The notes under the pieces are model-generated. The model did no database searches and was not told the DNA's origin. It saw only the letters and a list, made by a program, of their open reading frames with translations. A DNA stretch of 64,000 bases from an uncultured Olsenella sp. (GTDB lineage: Bacteria; Actinomycetota; Coriobacteriia; Coriobacteriales; Atopobiaceae), in assembly GCA_900548775.1 (NCBI GenBank), contig URLM01000003.1:42286-106285 (forward strand), written 5' to 3'. Positions 47,828 to 55,754 of the stretch are shown here, in pieces; positions within the stretch are counted from its first letter, which is position 1, and each line of letters begins with the position of its first letter. A program made the translations under genes and the position numbers.

Positions 47828-47870
47828 GTCTCGCCACACAGCAGAGCCACTGCACCGCGTCTCTTTGGAG

Positions 47871-47899
47871 TTGACACACAAGTTGGTCTTAGCCAACTT
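47871..47899 (+). promoter_or_regulatory. Promoter with overlapping 20-bp dyad operator
   Basis: A consensus -35 TTGACA (47871-47876) is followed by the perfect dyad AAGTTGGtcttagCCAACTT (47880-47899), which fills the space where the spacer and -10 would lie. A repressor bound here would block RNA polymerase. The dyad is 36 bases before the methyltransferase start. Flanking sequences add partial symmetry (AGTTGA ... TCAACT). The size and TTAGCCAA core recall metal-responsive DtxR-type sites, but that is a guess. Confidence 0.6.
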
Positions 47900-47934
47900 T
47901 ATGTCATCAACTTGACGAGAGGCGCGGTGCATCC

Positions 47935-48768
47935 ATGAAGGAACCTCGCATTGAGAAGAACACGGTACAGGAAACACTGGTTGTTCCCCTCTATGGCCGT
48001 ATGCTTGGAAGCGAGCTCTTCCCCTCAATCTTGCAAGACCCCTACGCGCGCGACGCGCTGACCAGGCTCGACTTTGACGTCAGCCAGTTTGACCAAAAGC
48101 GTGACTCACTCGCGTGGAAGTTTGGCTCCCTCGAGGGAATCCTACGCAGCCGCGACATCCTCTTTGAGATAGAGGCATACCTCAAGGTGCACCCGCAAGC
48201 CGCCGTCGTCAACATGGGATGTGGCCTCGACGCAACACCGCTTCTGGCGGACAACGGCTCGATGCGCCTCTATAACATCGACCGACAAGACGTCATCGAT
48301 GCAAGGAACGCGCTTGTGCCTCCAATGGAGCGCGAAAGGAACCTCGTCGCAGACCTCAAGGACGCCGCCGCATGGATTCCAGAGGTCGATGCCTCCGAAG
48401 GCGTCTTCCTCTTCGCCGCAGGCGTCTTCATGTACCTCAAAACAGATGAGGTGAAAGACCTCGCACTTGCCCTCCAAAAGGCATTTCCCCAGGGAGTTCT
48501 CGTGTTCGACACGCTTGGCTCGTTTGGCATACGAACCCTCATGAAGGGGACGCTTCGAACCATGGGCATCGAGGACGTCGAGGGGCGTTTCTCGTGTGAG
48601 AAGCCCGAGCGCGACTGCCTGTGGGATGATGGCCTGCACATCTCGTCACGACCGTACCTCACGGGCTACGTCGACCTAAAGTCTGCCGGCGTGCAGCCCA
48701 TCCTGCGTGCGACTGCACATTATTTCGACGCGATCATGAAGATGAGAGTCGTGAGGGTGGAACTCTAG
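47935..48768 (+). CDS. Class I SAM-dependent methyltransferase, LCM-like family
   Basis: A 277-aa protein. It has a SAM-binding motif I (VVNMGCGLDATPLL near residue 90), an acidic loop ending (RLYNIDRQDVIDAR) and a segment with the leucine carboxyl methyltransferase / polyketide O-methyltransferase look (EGVFLFAAGVFMYL). The substrate is unknown; such proteins often act on small molecules. It is a single-gene unit behind a strong operator-like dyad, so it is probably tightly regulated. GAGAGG is the likely ribosome binding region, 10-15 bases upstream. Confidence 0.8.
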   Translation: MKEPRIEKNTVQETLVVPLYGRMLGSELFPSILQDPYARDALTRLDFDVSQFDQKRDSLAWKFGSLEGILRSRDILFEIEAYLKVHPQAAVVNMGCGLDATPLLADNGSMRLYNIDRQDVIDARNALVPPMERERNLVADLKDAAAWIPEVDASEGVFLFAAGVFMYLKTDEVKDLALALQKAFPQGVLVFDTLGSFGIRTLMKGTLRTMGIEDVEGRFSCEKPERDCLWDDGLHISSRPYLTGYVDLKSAGVQPILRATAHYFDAIMKMRVVRVEL

Positions 48769-48799
48769 CGGCCGATCCCCCAGGCCGTGCTCCGCTCCC

Positions 48800-49342
48800 C
48801 TAACGCGCGAGATACGCAAGCACGTAGGCAGGCGCGCACACGTAGACGCGGCCACGCTCGTCCTGGAGGTCACAGCAGCGCTTGGGCCTTGTGTTCAGGC
48901 CGACGAACCGGTAGCGGCGGCCGCGCACCACAAGCTCGGAGCCCACGAGGGACTCCACCTCGGAGCGCGGGACCTCGGGCACCCTGCGGGCCGGCTCGCG
49001 CCGCGTGGCGCGGACGTTCGTGCCGTACGCCCCGTTGACCCTGGCGGCAGCCTCGCGGAAGCGCTCCCCGTGGTCGAAACAGCCCGGTAGCGTGTGGATA
49101 AGCTCGTGGTAGAGGACGTCTCGCGCCTGAGCGTCGGTCTTGCACGCATCGACGGAGCACGAGATCTGGAAGAGCGGCCTGCGCCCGCCGCGCAGCTTCT
49201 TGCAGCTGCCAATACGAGAGCGGTTGTGTGTGAGTCTCACGGAAGGAAGGTACTCGCGCGGAGAGAGACCAATGCGCCGCAGGCAGATGGCACAGTCCTC
49301 GAGCAGCGCATCGAACTTCTCTTGCATCCCAGCATCAACCAC
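48800..49342 (-). CDS. SprT-like zinc metallopeptidase-domain protein
   Basis: About 180 aa. The zinc motif HELIHT (HExxH) lies mid-protein in DVLYHELIHTLPGCFDHGERF, with the later His as third ligand, the SprT arrangement. The C-terminal part has paired Cys (PKRCCDLQ). SprT-like proteins include DNA-protein crosslink proteases, but bacterial members are uncharacterised. GTG 49342 has GGAAGG 7 bases upstream; ATG 49327 is the alternative. The frame extends to 49513 through a large hairpin and is not coding there. Confidence 0.72.
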   Translation of the reverse strand: MVDAGMQEKFDALLEDCAICLRRIGLSPREYLPSVRLTHNRSRIGSCKKLRGGRRPLFQISCSVDACKTDAQARDVLYHELIHTLPGCFDHGERFREAAARVNGAYGTNVRATRREPARRVPEVPRSEVESLVGSELVVRGRRYRFVGLNTRPKRCCDLQDERGRVYVCAPAYVLAYLAR

Positions 49343-49436
49343 CGGCTGCCCTTCCTGCAGTGTAGTACGCTCTTTGGAAGCGTGGCCTGTTGCATCGTCG
49401 TGACGCTCAAGCAGGCCCAACGATAACGGAATGCGG

Positions 49437-49506
49437 GGGGGTTGGGCTTTCTCTCGGAGGGCGTGTCCTTGATGTCCTTCGCCCTCAGAGGGAAAGCCCA
49501 ACCCCC
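49437..49506. terminator. 27-bp stem hairpin between arcB and the SprT-like gene
   Basis: Arms 49437-49463 and 49480-49506 pair over 27 positions with two mismatches, around a 16-base loop. It starts 19 bases after the arcB stop on the minus strand. No U-tract follows. It could terminate arcB transcripts by folding strength or stabilise the arc mRNA 3' end. Confidence 0.6.
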
Positions 49507-49525
49507 GCCCCACAGCTACGTTTGC

Positions 49526-50521
49526 CTACTTGAGCGTCGCGTACATCACGGCCTTAATCGTGTGCATGCGGTTCTCGGCCTCATCGAAGACGCGAGAGCG
49601 AGGCCCCTCGAAGACATCGTTGGTGACCTCCATCTCGGCAAGGCCGAACTTCTCGTAGATGTCCTCGCCAATGGTGGTGTGACGGTCGTGGAAGCTGGGG
49701 AGGCAGTGCATGAAGATGGCATCGGGGGCGGCCTTTGCCATCACGTCAGCGGAGACCTGGTAGGGCTTCAGGAGCTTGATGCGCTCGGCCCACAGGCTGT
49801 CAGGCTCGCCCATCGAGACCCAGATATCGGTGTAGATGACGGAAGCGTTGCGCGCGCCCTCGTCCACGTCCTCGGTGAGGGTGATGGCAGAGCCGTTCTC
49901 GGCGGCAATGGCGCGGCACTGCTCGACGAGTTGGGGCGCGGGCATCTGCTTCTCTGGCCCGCACGCGCAGAAGTCGATGCCAAGCTTCGCGCACACCACC
50001 ATGAGAGAGTTGCCCACGTTGTTGCCGGCATCGCCCATGAAGGTGAGCTTGCGGCCGGAGAGGTCGTTACCAAACTCCTCGCGCATGGTGAGGACGTCGG
50101 CGAGCATCTGCGTGGGATGGAACTCGGTGGTAAGGCCGTTCCACACGGGAACGCCTGCGTAGTCTGCGAGCGTCTGCACGATGGACTGCGCGTAGCCGCG
50201 GTACTCGATGCCGTCGAACATGCGGCCAAGCACGCGGGCGGTGTCCTCGATAGACTCCTTCTTGCCCATCTGGCTCGAGCCGGGGTCGAGGTAGGTCACG
50301 CCCATGCCAAGGTCACGGCCGGCAACCTCGAAGCTGCAGCGCGTGCGGGTGGAGGTCTTCTCGAAGAGCAGGACGATGTTCTTGCCCTCGAGGTAGCGGT
50401 GCGGCTCGTGCGCGTGCTTCTTGGCCTTGAGGTCTGCAGAGAGGTCGAGAAGATAGCGAATCTCCTCAGGCGTGAAGTCGAGCAGCTTGAGGAAATTGCG
50501 TCCAGAGAGGTTAACGGCCAT
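49526..50521 (-). CDS. arcB: Ornithine carbamoyltransferase, probably catabolic (ADI pathway)
   Basis: A 331-aa enzyme. Carbamoyl-phosphate binding is by STRTR in FEKTSTRTRCSFEVA; the ornithine site includes the FMHCLPSFHD segment (HCLP). Next to arginine deiminase, it most likely runs in the catabolic direction, splitting citrulline into ornithine and carbamoyl phosphate for ATP. AAAGGA lies upstream of ATG 50521. About 7.3 kb separates it from arcA, bridged by a block bounded by direct repeats; a truncated copy of the arcA 3' end lies 96 bases upstream of its start. No carbamate kinase is in the window. Confidence 0.94.
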   Translation of the reverse strand: MAVNLSGRNFLKLLDFTPEEIRYLLDLSADLKAKKHAHEPHRYLEGKNIVLLFEKTSTRTRCSFEVAGRDLGMGVTYLDPGSSQMGKKESIEDTARVLGRMFDGIEYRGYAQSIVQTLADYAGVPVWNGLTTEFHPTQMLADVLTMREEFGNDLSGRKLTFMGDAGNNVGNSLMVVCAKLGIDFCACGPEKQMPAPQLVEQCRAIAAENGSAITLTEDVDEGARNASVIYTDIWVSMGEPDSLWAERIKLLKPYQVSADVMAKAAPDAIFMHCLPSFHDRHTTIGEDIYEKFGLAEMEVTNDVFEGPRSRVFDEAENRMHTIKAVMYATLK

Positions 50522-50617
50522 GGATGGTCCTTTCTTCCCGCACGCGGGATGAGGTTGTGGTGCCCGTTGAGCAAGGCAGCAAGACAAAGTCTAAACCCTC
50601 GTATGGACGAGAAGACA

Positions 50618-50653
50618 GCCGCCCGCCTACTTCACGGCATCCCTCCAGAACGC
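50618..50653. repeat. 36-bp direct repeat, arcB-side copy (arcA 3' end remnant)
   Basis: Identical to 57858-57893. Read on the minus strand, it encodes the last residues of ArcA (AFWRDAVK-stop) and 9 further bases, but there is no arcA body upstream of it here. It is thus a displaced copy of the arcA 3' end, 97 bases before the arcB start, consistent with one end of an inserted block. Confidence 0.93.
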
Positions 50654-50691
50654 ATTGCCCGAGAACCCCCCAAGGTCTCTCGAGAGGCAAG

Positions 50692-51549
50692 CTAGGGTTC
50701 TGTGTAATTGGAGAGCAGCTTCACACAGTTCTCCAGATAAACATCCCTAGCAACATCGCTCTCTACGGCGAGGTCATACTGGCACGCGTCGGCAAAGGCA
50801 ATACGCGGCCATGCGCCATCCACGGGGAGTGCATAGATTCCCACACGCTCTGGATGCTCGGCAATGTCCAGCGATATGCGCGAATAGGGATGCTCTATGA
50901 GACAGAAGGTCTGCTTGTACGTGTCACGGTTCTTCTCGCGTGGGTATACCTTCGGCTCTAGGAACAGGAGATATTCCTGTCCATCCCTCATGGGCATGAG
51001 GCCAAACATGCTGGGGCCAGATGATGCCCCCCACACCTCTCGAACCCTACTGAACTGCCCAATGCCCAGCCCGTTATGAGGCTCCGCAATTTTATATGCA
51101 TCATATACGATGAGGTCGTCACCCGCTTTCACGTCATCGCCCCTCAGAGCCGAGGTTACTTCCAAGTGGCATTGGAAAGCTTGATAGACGTAGTTTCTCT
51201 TCCCCTTGAAAGTTGCCGTTATCACAATCGGGGCATTCTCAAGCTCTTCCTCTGGAGTCATCCCCGAGTTCTCCCCCGAATCGCCGTCAAGACGAGTCTC
51301 CCCCTGCAGGCCTGGCTCAATAACCGCAGACGTACCTTCTCCCTTCGCGTACAGTCGAAGGTCCTCTTCGGACGCTCGTGCGCTCACCACAAAGGGCAGC
51401 TGCTGCACGGCCACCCCATCATTGGCATAATTCGTGAGGCTCATCCTCATGGCTAGACCAATGCACGCACATAAAGCCACGAGACATCCGCAGATGATCA
51501 CCGTCGTTCTCACACTCAGCATTGGCAGTCGAAGAACTCGACGTCTCAT
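50692..51549 (-). CDS. Membrane-anchored extracytoplasmic protein of the island ABC operon
   Basis: A 285-aa protein with one N-terminal transmembrane helix (TTVIICGCLVALCACIGLAM, residues about 15-34), then a soluble domain predicted outside. No known family was recognised. The pattern GKRNYVYQAFQCHLEVTSALRGDDVKAGDDLIVY recalls secreted beta-rich domains often found with such transporters. ATG 51549 overlaps the ATPase stop (ATGA), so it is coupled to the transporter. A role as immunity or accessory protein is inference. Confidence 0.75.
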   Translation of the reverse strand: MRRRVLRLPMLSVRTTVIICGCLVALCACIGLAMRMSLTNYANDGVAVQQLPFVVSARASEEDLRLYAKGEGTSAVIEPGLQGETRLDGDSGENSGMTPEEELENAPIVITATFKGKRNYVYQAFQCHLEVTSALRGDDVKAGDDLIVYDAYKIAEPHNGLGIGQFSRVREVWGASSGPSMFGLMPMRDGQEYLLFLEPKVYPREKNRDTYKQTFCLIEHPYSRISLDIAEHPERVGIYALPVDGAWPRIAFADACQYDLAVESDVARDVYLENCVKLLSNYTEP

Positions 51550-52196
51550 CGCCGATTCACTTCCCCCGCTACGTGCCCGTCGACCATGCGCCACTCTCGT
51601 TCGAACAGAGCCTCGAGCGCAGGCTCGTTATGGCACGACACAAGCACTGTGCAACCGCGTTCGTGCTCCTCGCGAACAATCCTTGACACAGTTTCAATGC
51701 CTTCCACGTCGAGCGCATTAGTGGGCTCGTCAAGAATGAGCAGCTCCGGGGCCTCCATGATTGCCTGAGCAATGGTCAGGCGCTGACGCATCCCCATGCT
51801 GTACGTTGAAAATGGCCGCTTGTCATCGGGGTCCAGGCCTACGCGCTCAAGCGCCTTGCGAACCTCACGCTTCCCCACCACCTCCTTGATAGAGGCCAGC
51901 ATCAATAGGTTCTTCATGCCGGTGCTCTCGTCCCAGAAGCCTGTCGTCTCAAGGACAAGCCCGAGGCTTCGGGGAAAATCGACATCGTCTCCAATCCTCT
52001 GCCCGAAGACATCAATCTCACCCGAGGTTAGATGGATGAGCCCTGATATGGCCCTGAAGAGCATCGTCTTCCCAGAGCCATTGATGCCACTGAACCCATA
52101 GATGCCCCCGCGCGGCAGCGAAAGCGTCACATCATCAAGCACTGTGCGACCACGAATAATCTTGGTCGCATGGCTCACTACAATCGCATCTGGCAT
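51546..52196 (-). CDS. ABC transporter ATP-binding protein (bacteriocin/antibiotic-export type)
   Basis: A 216-aa ATPase with Walker A GINGSGKTMLFRA, Walker B LLILDEPTNALD, and a variant signature YSMGMRQRLTIAQAI, as in ATPases of lantibiotic-immunity and ABC-2 exporters. The H-loop is SCHN. It serves the three membrane proteins encoded just upstream, 12 bases from the nearest. The ABC-2-like layout suggests export or self-protection rather than uptake. Confidence 0.9.
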   Translation of the reverse strand: MPDAIVVSHATKIIRGRTVLDDVTLSLPRGGIYGFSGINGSGKTMLFRAISGLIHLTSGEIDVFGQRIGDDVDFPRSLGLVLETTGFWDESTGMKNLLMLASIKEVVGKREVRKALERVGLDPDDKRPFSTYSMGMRQRLTIAQAIMEAPELLILDEPTNALDVEGIETVSRIVREEHERGCTVLVSCHNEPALEALFEREWRMVDGHVAGEVNRR

Positions 52197-52208
52197 GAGG
52201 ACCTCCTA

Positions 52209-53012
52209 TCAGAGAACATCCCAAGTGCGCACGAGGCGAATGATCAGCCACGCGATGAGCACAACACCCATAGACAAGCAAACCAAAGACGCGCCAACGC
52301 TGAAGCCCGCGACGCCATTCCCAAAGCCCATCGTCCAACCGGAGCAATCGTGCCAGGCAAGAACCCCCTGTGTTGAAAGAAGCCAAGGTGCAACAGCCCT
52401 CGACATCTCATACGGCATGTTTCCGACACCAACCAGAGCCGCCGCGTGCACCGCAAACACAATCGAAAACGCAACGATTGAATCAGTCTTTATCGCAAGG
52501 CAATTTGTTACAAGGACGAGGAGTAATGAAAGGGCAAAACCCAGCAGAGCATCGGCAAACGAAACTCCAAGCAACTCAGACAGCTCAACATTGCAACCGA
52601 GCGCAACCAACCCAATAGCGCTGGCAAGCCGTCCAAGGAAAGCGAATGAGGCTGAGAATATCACGAGCTGAGCTAGTCTGCCCAACGTCCAAGCATCGCG
52701 AGACACCAGACGGGGAATCACGAACGACGCGTCTTGTTCAAGGCCCGCAGTGAAATGGTCGGAGAAAAGAAAGCAGAAGGACGCCATTGGGGAGAGCAGC
52801 GCAACAAATGCAAAGATGGAAGGCCTACTCCCATACTGATTGGGAACAAGAAGGCCACCGCCCAGAAAGGCGTAGAGGGCTTGATTTGGATCTATGATTC
52901 CCGCGCTAAGGGCCGCAATCAGACTTACCAGCACGCAAATACCCATCCGCGCAAAGTGTCTTGTCCTCGGCAGCAGACAGAAAACGTGATGGTCACAGGT
53001 CTTAGAACTCAC
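52209..53012 (-). CDS. Island ABC operon membrane protein 3
   Basis: A 267-aa protein with about six hydrophobic segments, no recognised family. GTG 53012 was chosen because GAGGGTGAG lies just upstream and it overlaps the previous gene by 11 bases; the open frame extends to 53066. It probably contributes to the ABC-2-type permease of the operon. Confidence 0.72.
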   Translation of the reverse strand: MSSKTCDHHVFCLLPRTRHFARMGICVLVSLIAALSAGIIDPNQALYAFLGGGLLVPNQYGSRPSIFAFVALLSPMASFCFLFSDHFTAGLEQDASFVIPRLVSRDAWTLGRLAQLVIFSASFAFLGRLASAIGLVALGCNVELSELLGVSFADALLGFALSLLLVLVTNCLAIKTDSIVAFSIVFAVHAAALVGVGNMPYEMSRAVAPWLLSTQGVLAWHDCSGWTMGFGNGVAGFSVGASLVCLSMGVVLIAWLIIRLVRTWDVL

Positions 53013-53742
53013 GCGACTCACCCTCTTCGGGCAAATAGTCTCTCCTCCGCACAAGGTAGGCGGCAAGCAGGCCGAGAATGACGCATGCAGATGCGAGCCG
53101 GAGCGCCCCTATCCCCTCGGCAACAAGGCCATCTTCCGGTGTAGCGACCACGAGAAGCCAGCCGGTCCAGAGAGCGGTGTTGTTGAGAGCCGATGTCATG
53201 CACAGAAGGTAGTCAAGCGCTCCATAGCCAAAAGCCGCAAGAGCCGCATACGCACCAGATCTTGTTATCAGGCGAACGACAAGAACGACAAGCCCTACTA
53301 CCAGAAAATAGAAAGTTTGCAGCGTTGTTGAGAGGAGTCCGTACTTCAGATAGTCCCCTGCCGCAAACGCTACTGAGGATGAAAGCCGTACGCTCATAAG
53401 ACAGCACGTCGTGAGAAGAGCAGAAAACACCACCGTACGAGCCGTCAACCGGGCCAGAGCATGGGACAGGGCAGTGATACGATTCGTGCGGGTCACCCAT
53501 ATGGCCGCATCCAACGGTCCCAAAGCGCCAGTCGCACAGAACGTGAACGTGGGGACGTATACAAACGCAGCGAGAGCATAGTTAGCAAACTGGGCGTAAG
53601 AGCGAGACAGCGAGATAGCGCCCTCAGTCGAGACACTGTCCACCCGTAACAGGTTCGCCAAAGTACAGAGCCCCACAAGGACACCGAGCCCTGCAGAAAA
53701 TCTATTGTCCGAGAGACTAAAGCGACCCCCCGTGACGCTCAT
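53002..53742 (-). CDS. Island ABC operon membrane protein 2
   Basis: A 246-aa protein with about six transmembrane helices and an arrangement like an ABC-2 permease, though no family motif is clear. It overlaps the upstream gene as ATGA (53739-53742), so translation is coupled. Cys-rich helices (LLTTCCLMSVRL) are unusual. Confidence 0.72.
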   Translation of the reverse strand: MSVTGGRFSLSDNRFSAGLGVLVGLCTLANLLRVDSVSTEGAISLSRSYAQFANYALAAFVYVPTFTFCATGALGPLDAAIWVTRTNRITALSHALARLTARTVVFSALLTTCCLMSVRLSSSVAFAAGDYLKYGLLSTTLQTFYFLVVGLVVLVVRLITRSGAYAALAAFGYGALDYLLCMTSALNNTALWTGWLLVVATPEDGLVAEGIGALRLASACVILGLLAAYLVRRRDYLPEEGESREF

Positions 53743-54587
53743 AGCAGCACGTCCCTATGACCACCGAGGGAAAGCCCCAGCGCAACAAGAAGAAGCAGGA
53801 GCACCGCGAGAGGTGCGGCGAAAAACACGACTTGGTTCCGTGGGACCACGAGGGAGACAATCAGACACTGTGCCACGTTCAAGTCCGGCGGCAGCAGGTA
53901 CGAAGAGACAATCAATAAAAGAGCGGGCACCCCCACAACAAATAGTCGGCTCGTGTGAAGGTAAAGCGAGAGCACGAAGGACGCAAGAGCAAGAAGGGCT
54001 CCCCACAGGGCGTCGTAGAAAATAAACGCCAGGTTAAGGAGGTATCGGGCGTTCAGGAATGAATCGAGAAATAGGGTGCGACTGTACCAGCCAGTCGCGT
54101 CGGCCTCGGCAGCCGAGGTGTTCAGGAGAAGGTGATAGGCATCTTGTCCGGCCGTTGCGGGGAAGGCAAAAAATGCAAGCAGCTGAGAAGCCAGCAATGG
54201 AATAGCAACCACGAGAAAGCCACCTGCAAACGCGGCAAATGCTCCCGATGAGAGATAGGAGCGAAGCGTAGAGCGCGTGGCGACGCAACCCGCATACCTG
54301 CGCCTCCCATCAAGGAAGAAGCTGTCGCCATAGACCGCCGCAGCAAGAAACGGCATCAGGAAGTAGAGGTAGAAACAAAAGAGAGGCGTCTGCATGGACT
54401 CGTAATTACCCACCCATCCCACGTCCGCAGCGGGGACCTCGCCCATGTCGTGACCCCAGAACACCAGACATGTTTGGATGAAGCAAGCAGACATCGCCAC
54501 GAGTCCAACCACAACTGCATAGCGCCATACCTTTCCGGCAGCCATGCGCCTAAAGTGGAACTTGAGAACACCCCAATCCGTGCTCAT
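53739..54587 (-). CDS. Island ABC operon membrane protein 1
   Basis: A 282-aa protein with a cytoplasmic N-terminus (MSTDWGVLKFHFRRMAAGKVWR) and six or so transmembrane helices. It is the first gene of the five-gene ABC operon. GGAGGG lies 5 bases before the ATG. It starts 78 bases after the last small secreted gene, with no terminator between, so the small genes and the transporter are likely on one transcript. Confidence 0.73.
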   Translation of the reverse strand: MSTDWGVLKFHFRRMAAGKVWRYAVVVGLVAMSACFIQTCLVFWGHDMGEVPAADVGWVGNYESMQTPLFCFYLYFLMPFLAAAVYGDSFFLDGRRRYAGCVATRSTLRSYLSSGAFAAFAGGFLVVAIPLLASQLLAFFAFPATAGQDAYHLLLNTSAAEADATGWYSRTLFLDSFLNARYLLNLAFIFYDALWGALLALASFVLSLYLHTSRLFVVGVPALLLIVSSYLLPPDLNVAQCLIVSLVVPRNQVVFFAAPLAVLLLLLVALGLSLGGHRDVLL

Positions 54588-54665
54588 ATCGCCCTCCGTC
54601 TGCCACGCATTTTAAAGGGCATGATGCTCGTCGTGATCCCGCCCCATGGCACTAGACGTTAATAA

Positions 54666-55055
54666 CTAGCGGAAGCTTACGTATCCCCTAGTACGATCAC
54701 ACGAATTTGGGCCCCAGCCCACCTGATGTCCCATAAGCGTCACAGAACCCCTGAAGGAACTGTAATAAGAAGGGTATTTAGTCTCACCCGCATTGACCGT
54801 AACAGAGTCCGCACATTGCCCTTGACCCGGCAGCTCAATCCAGAAATTCCCACCGTAATCAGAATATGAGTAAACTTGAACGGTCGCAGAGGAGCCACCG
54901 TTATGGTATCCGTTACGAACTGTTACTGGTGCCTGCCATGCAGGCAGGCAGACGTTGAATGACCCACCGTCAGCTAGCGCAGGCGCCGCAGAACCCAAGA
55001 CGGCAACAAGTGCCAAACTGGCAGCGACAATTACTTTCTTTATTTCTGTTGCCAT
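54666..55055 (-). CDS. Small secreted protein A of the island
   Basis: A 129-aa precursor with a clear Sec signal peptide (MATEIKKVIVAASLALVAVLGSAAPALA) and a mature part of about 100 residues rich in Gly, Ser, Tyr and Val, with three Cys. No family recognised; a beta-rich fold is likely. ATG 55055 overlaps the 49-aa gene by 16 bases, and lacks a good ribosome binding site of its own, so it may depend on coupling. The ATG at 55067 is the alternative. Role unknown: bacteriocin-like effector, signal or substrate of the ABC system. Confidence 0.72.
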   Translation of the reverse strand: MATEIKKVIVAASLALVAVLGSAAPALADGGSFNVCLPAWQAPVTVRNGYHNGGSSATVQVYSYSDYGGNFWIELPGQGQCADSVTVNAGETKYPSYYSSFRGSVTLMGHQVGWGPNSCDRTRGYVSFR

Positions 55056-55189
55056 AACAACCCGCATCCTTTCGCAAAGAGGATTACGTTGCAGGCAGCA
55101 AATCCTAATAGTGCATTCTTTCCTAGGGACCTGTTGCCCAAGCTGCGCCTCAAACGCCTGGCCCTACCCAAGCTACGCCATAGTTGCAC
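55040..55189 (-). CDS. Arg-rich 49-aa small protein of the island
   Basis: A GTG start at 55189 preceded by GGAGGTGAT, a 9-base match to the 16S anti-Shine-Dalgarno at ideal spacing, which begins directly after the stop of the preceding gene. The product has nine Arg in its first 22 residues region (QLWRSLGRARRLRRSLGNR) and a hydrophobic C-terminal half with two Cys (LLGFAACNVILFAKGCGLLW). This fits a membrane-active peptide. It overlaps the next gene by 16 bases. Function unknown. Confidence 0.55.
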   Translation of the reverse strand: MQLWRSLGRARRLRRSLGNRSLGKNALLGFAACNVILFAKGCGLLWQQK

Positions 55190-55202
55190 TTCAATCACCT
55201 CC

Positions 55203-55685
55203 CTACCAGCTGTATATGGCGACATCTGTACTAGTCACTCGCTTGCCATCGAGAGTCTTCTTGCACAGGAATCGATACGTACCGGAGCCCACATTCTCCC
55301 AAGTTGCCTTGGTAAAGCCATTGCGCTTGAATGATGCGGATCCGACAAGAGAAGCCCTGCCATTTGAAATGCGAAACAAGCTCACAGTGAATGAACCGTC
55401 GATTGGGCAGCTAGCCGTCATCTCAATTCCGACATTTCTGCCATCGAAGTATCGATCCTGGAAGGTTTGCGTACTCAACAAGTTGAGCGAATCACCGTAC
55501 CAAGAGCGCGAAATAGGCACTACAGGGTTCGTACGAGAATACGAAACGTTTGCGGCAACTCCGGTACTGTCAACCACATTAGCCAATGCAACATGGGGAA
55601 CAGAAATCAAACCCAACGAAAAGAGAATCACTCCGAACAATATTGTTACTACATGATTTGGTGTTTTGGAAAAGATCGCTTCCAC
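55203..55685 (-). CDS. Small secreted protein B of the island
   Basis: A 160-aa precursor. The N-terminal 36 residues form a signal peptide (a hydrophobic run VVTILFGVILFSLGLISV ending in HVALA). The mature part of about 124 residues has two Cys and an ending SGTYRFLCKKT that resembles beta-sandwich secreted proteins. GTG 55685 has AAGGGAG 9 bases upstream, inside a hairpin. It leads the three-gene small ORF run. No family recognised. Confidence 0.68.
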   Translation of the reverse strand: MEAIFSKTPNHVVTILFGVILFSLGLISVPHVALANVVDSTGVAANVSYSRTNPVVPISRSWYGDSLNLLSTQTFQDRYFDGRNVGIEMTASCPIDGSFTVSLFRISNGRASLVGSASFKRNGFTKATWENVGSGTYRFLCKKTLDGKRVTSTDVAIYSW

Positions 55686-55691
55686 AGCAAA

Positions 55692-55730
55692 ACACTCCCT
55701 TTCAACGATTCTTCCTTTGAATGGGAGTGT
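55692..55730 (-). terminator. Stem-loop with T-run over the ribosome binding site of small protein B
   Basis: Arms 55692-55705 and 55717-55730 pair over 14 positions with one mismatch, and on the minus strand the stem is followed by TTTT. The stem also contains the AAGGGAG ribosome binding site of small protein B. It could end the LuxR transcripts or act as an attenuator or thermosensor controlling the small-gene operon. Confidence 0.6.
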
Positions 55731-55754
55731 GCGCTAATCACGCATCCCTGTCTG

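Noticed and set aside
54666..55067. Lactococcin 972-type bacteriocin
   Set aside because: Size and signal peptide fit, but the typical Trp/His-rich mature pattern and the large fused immunity membrane protein are absent.
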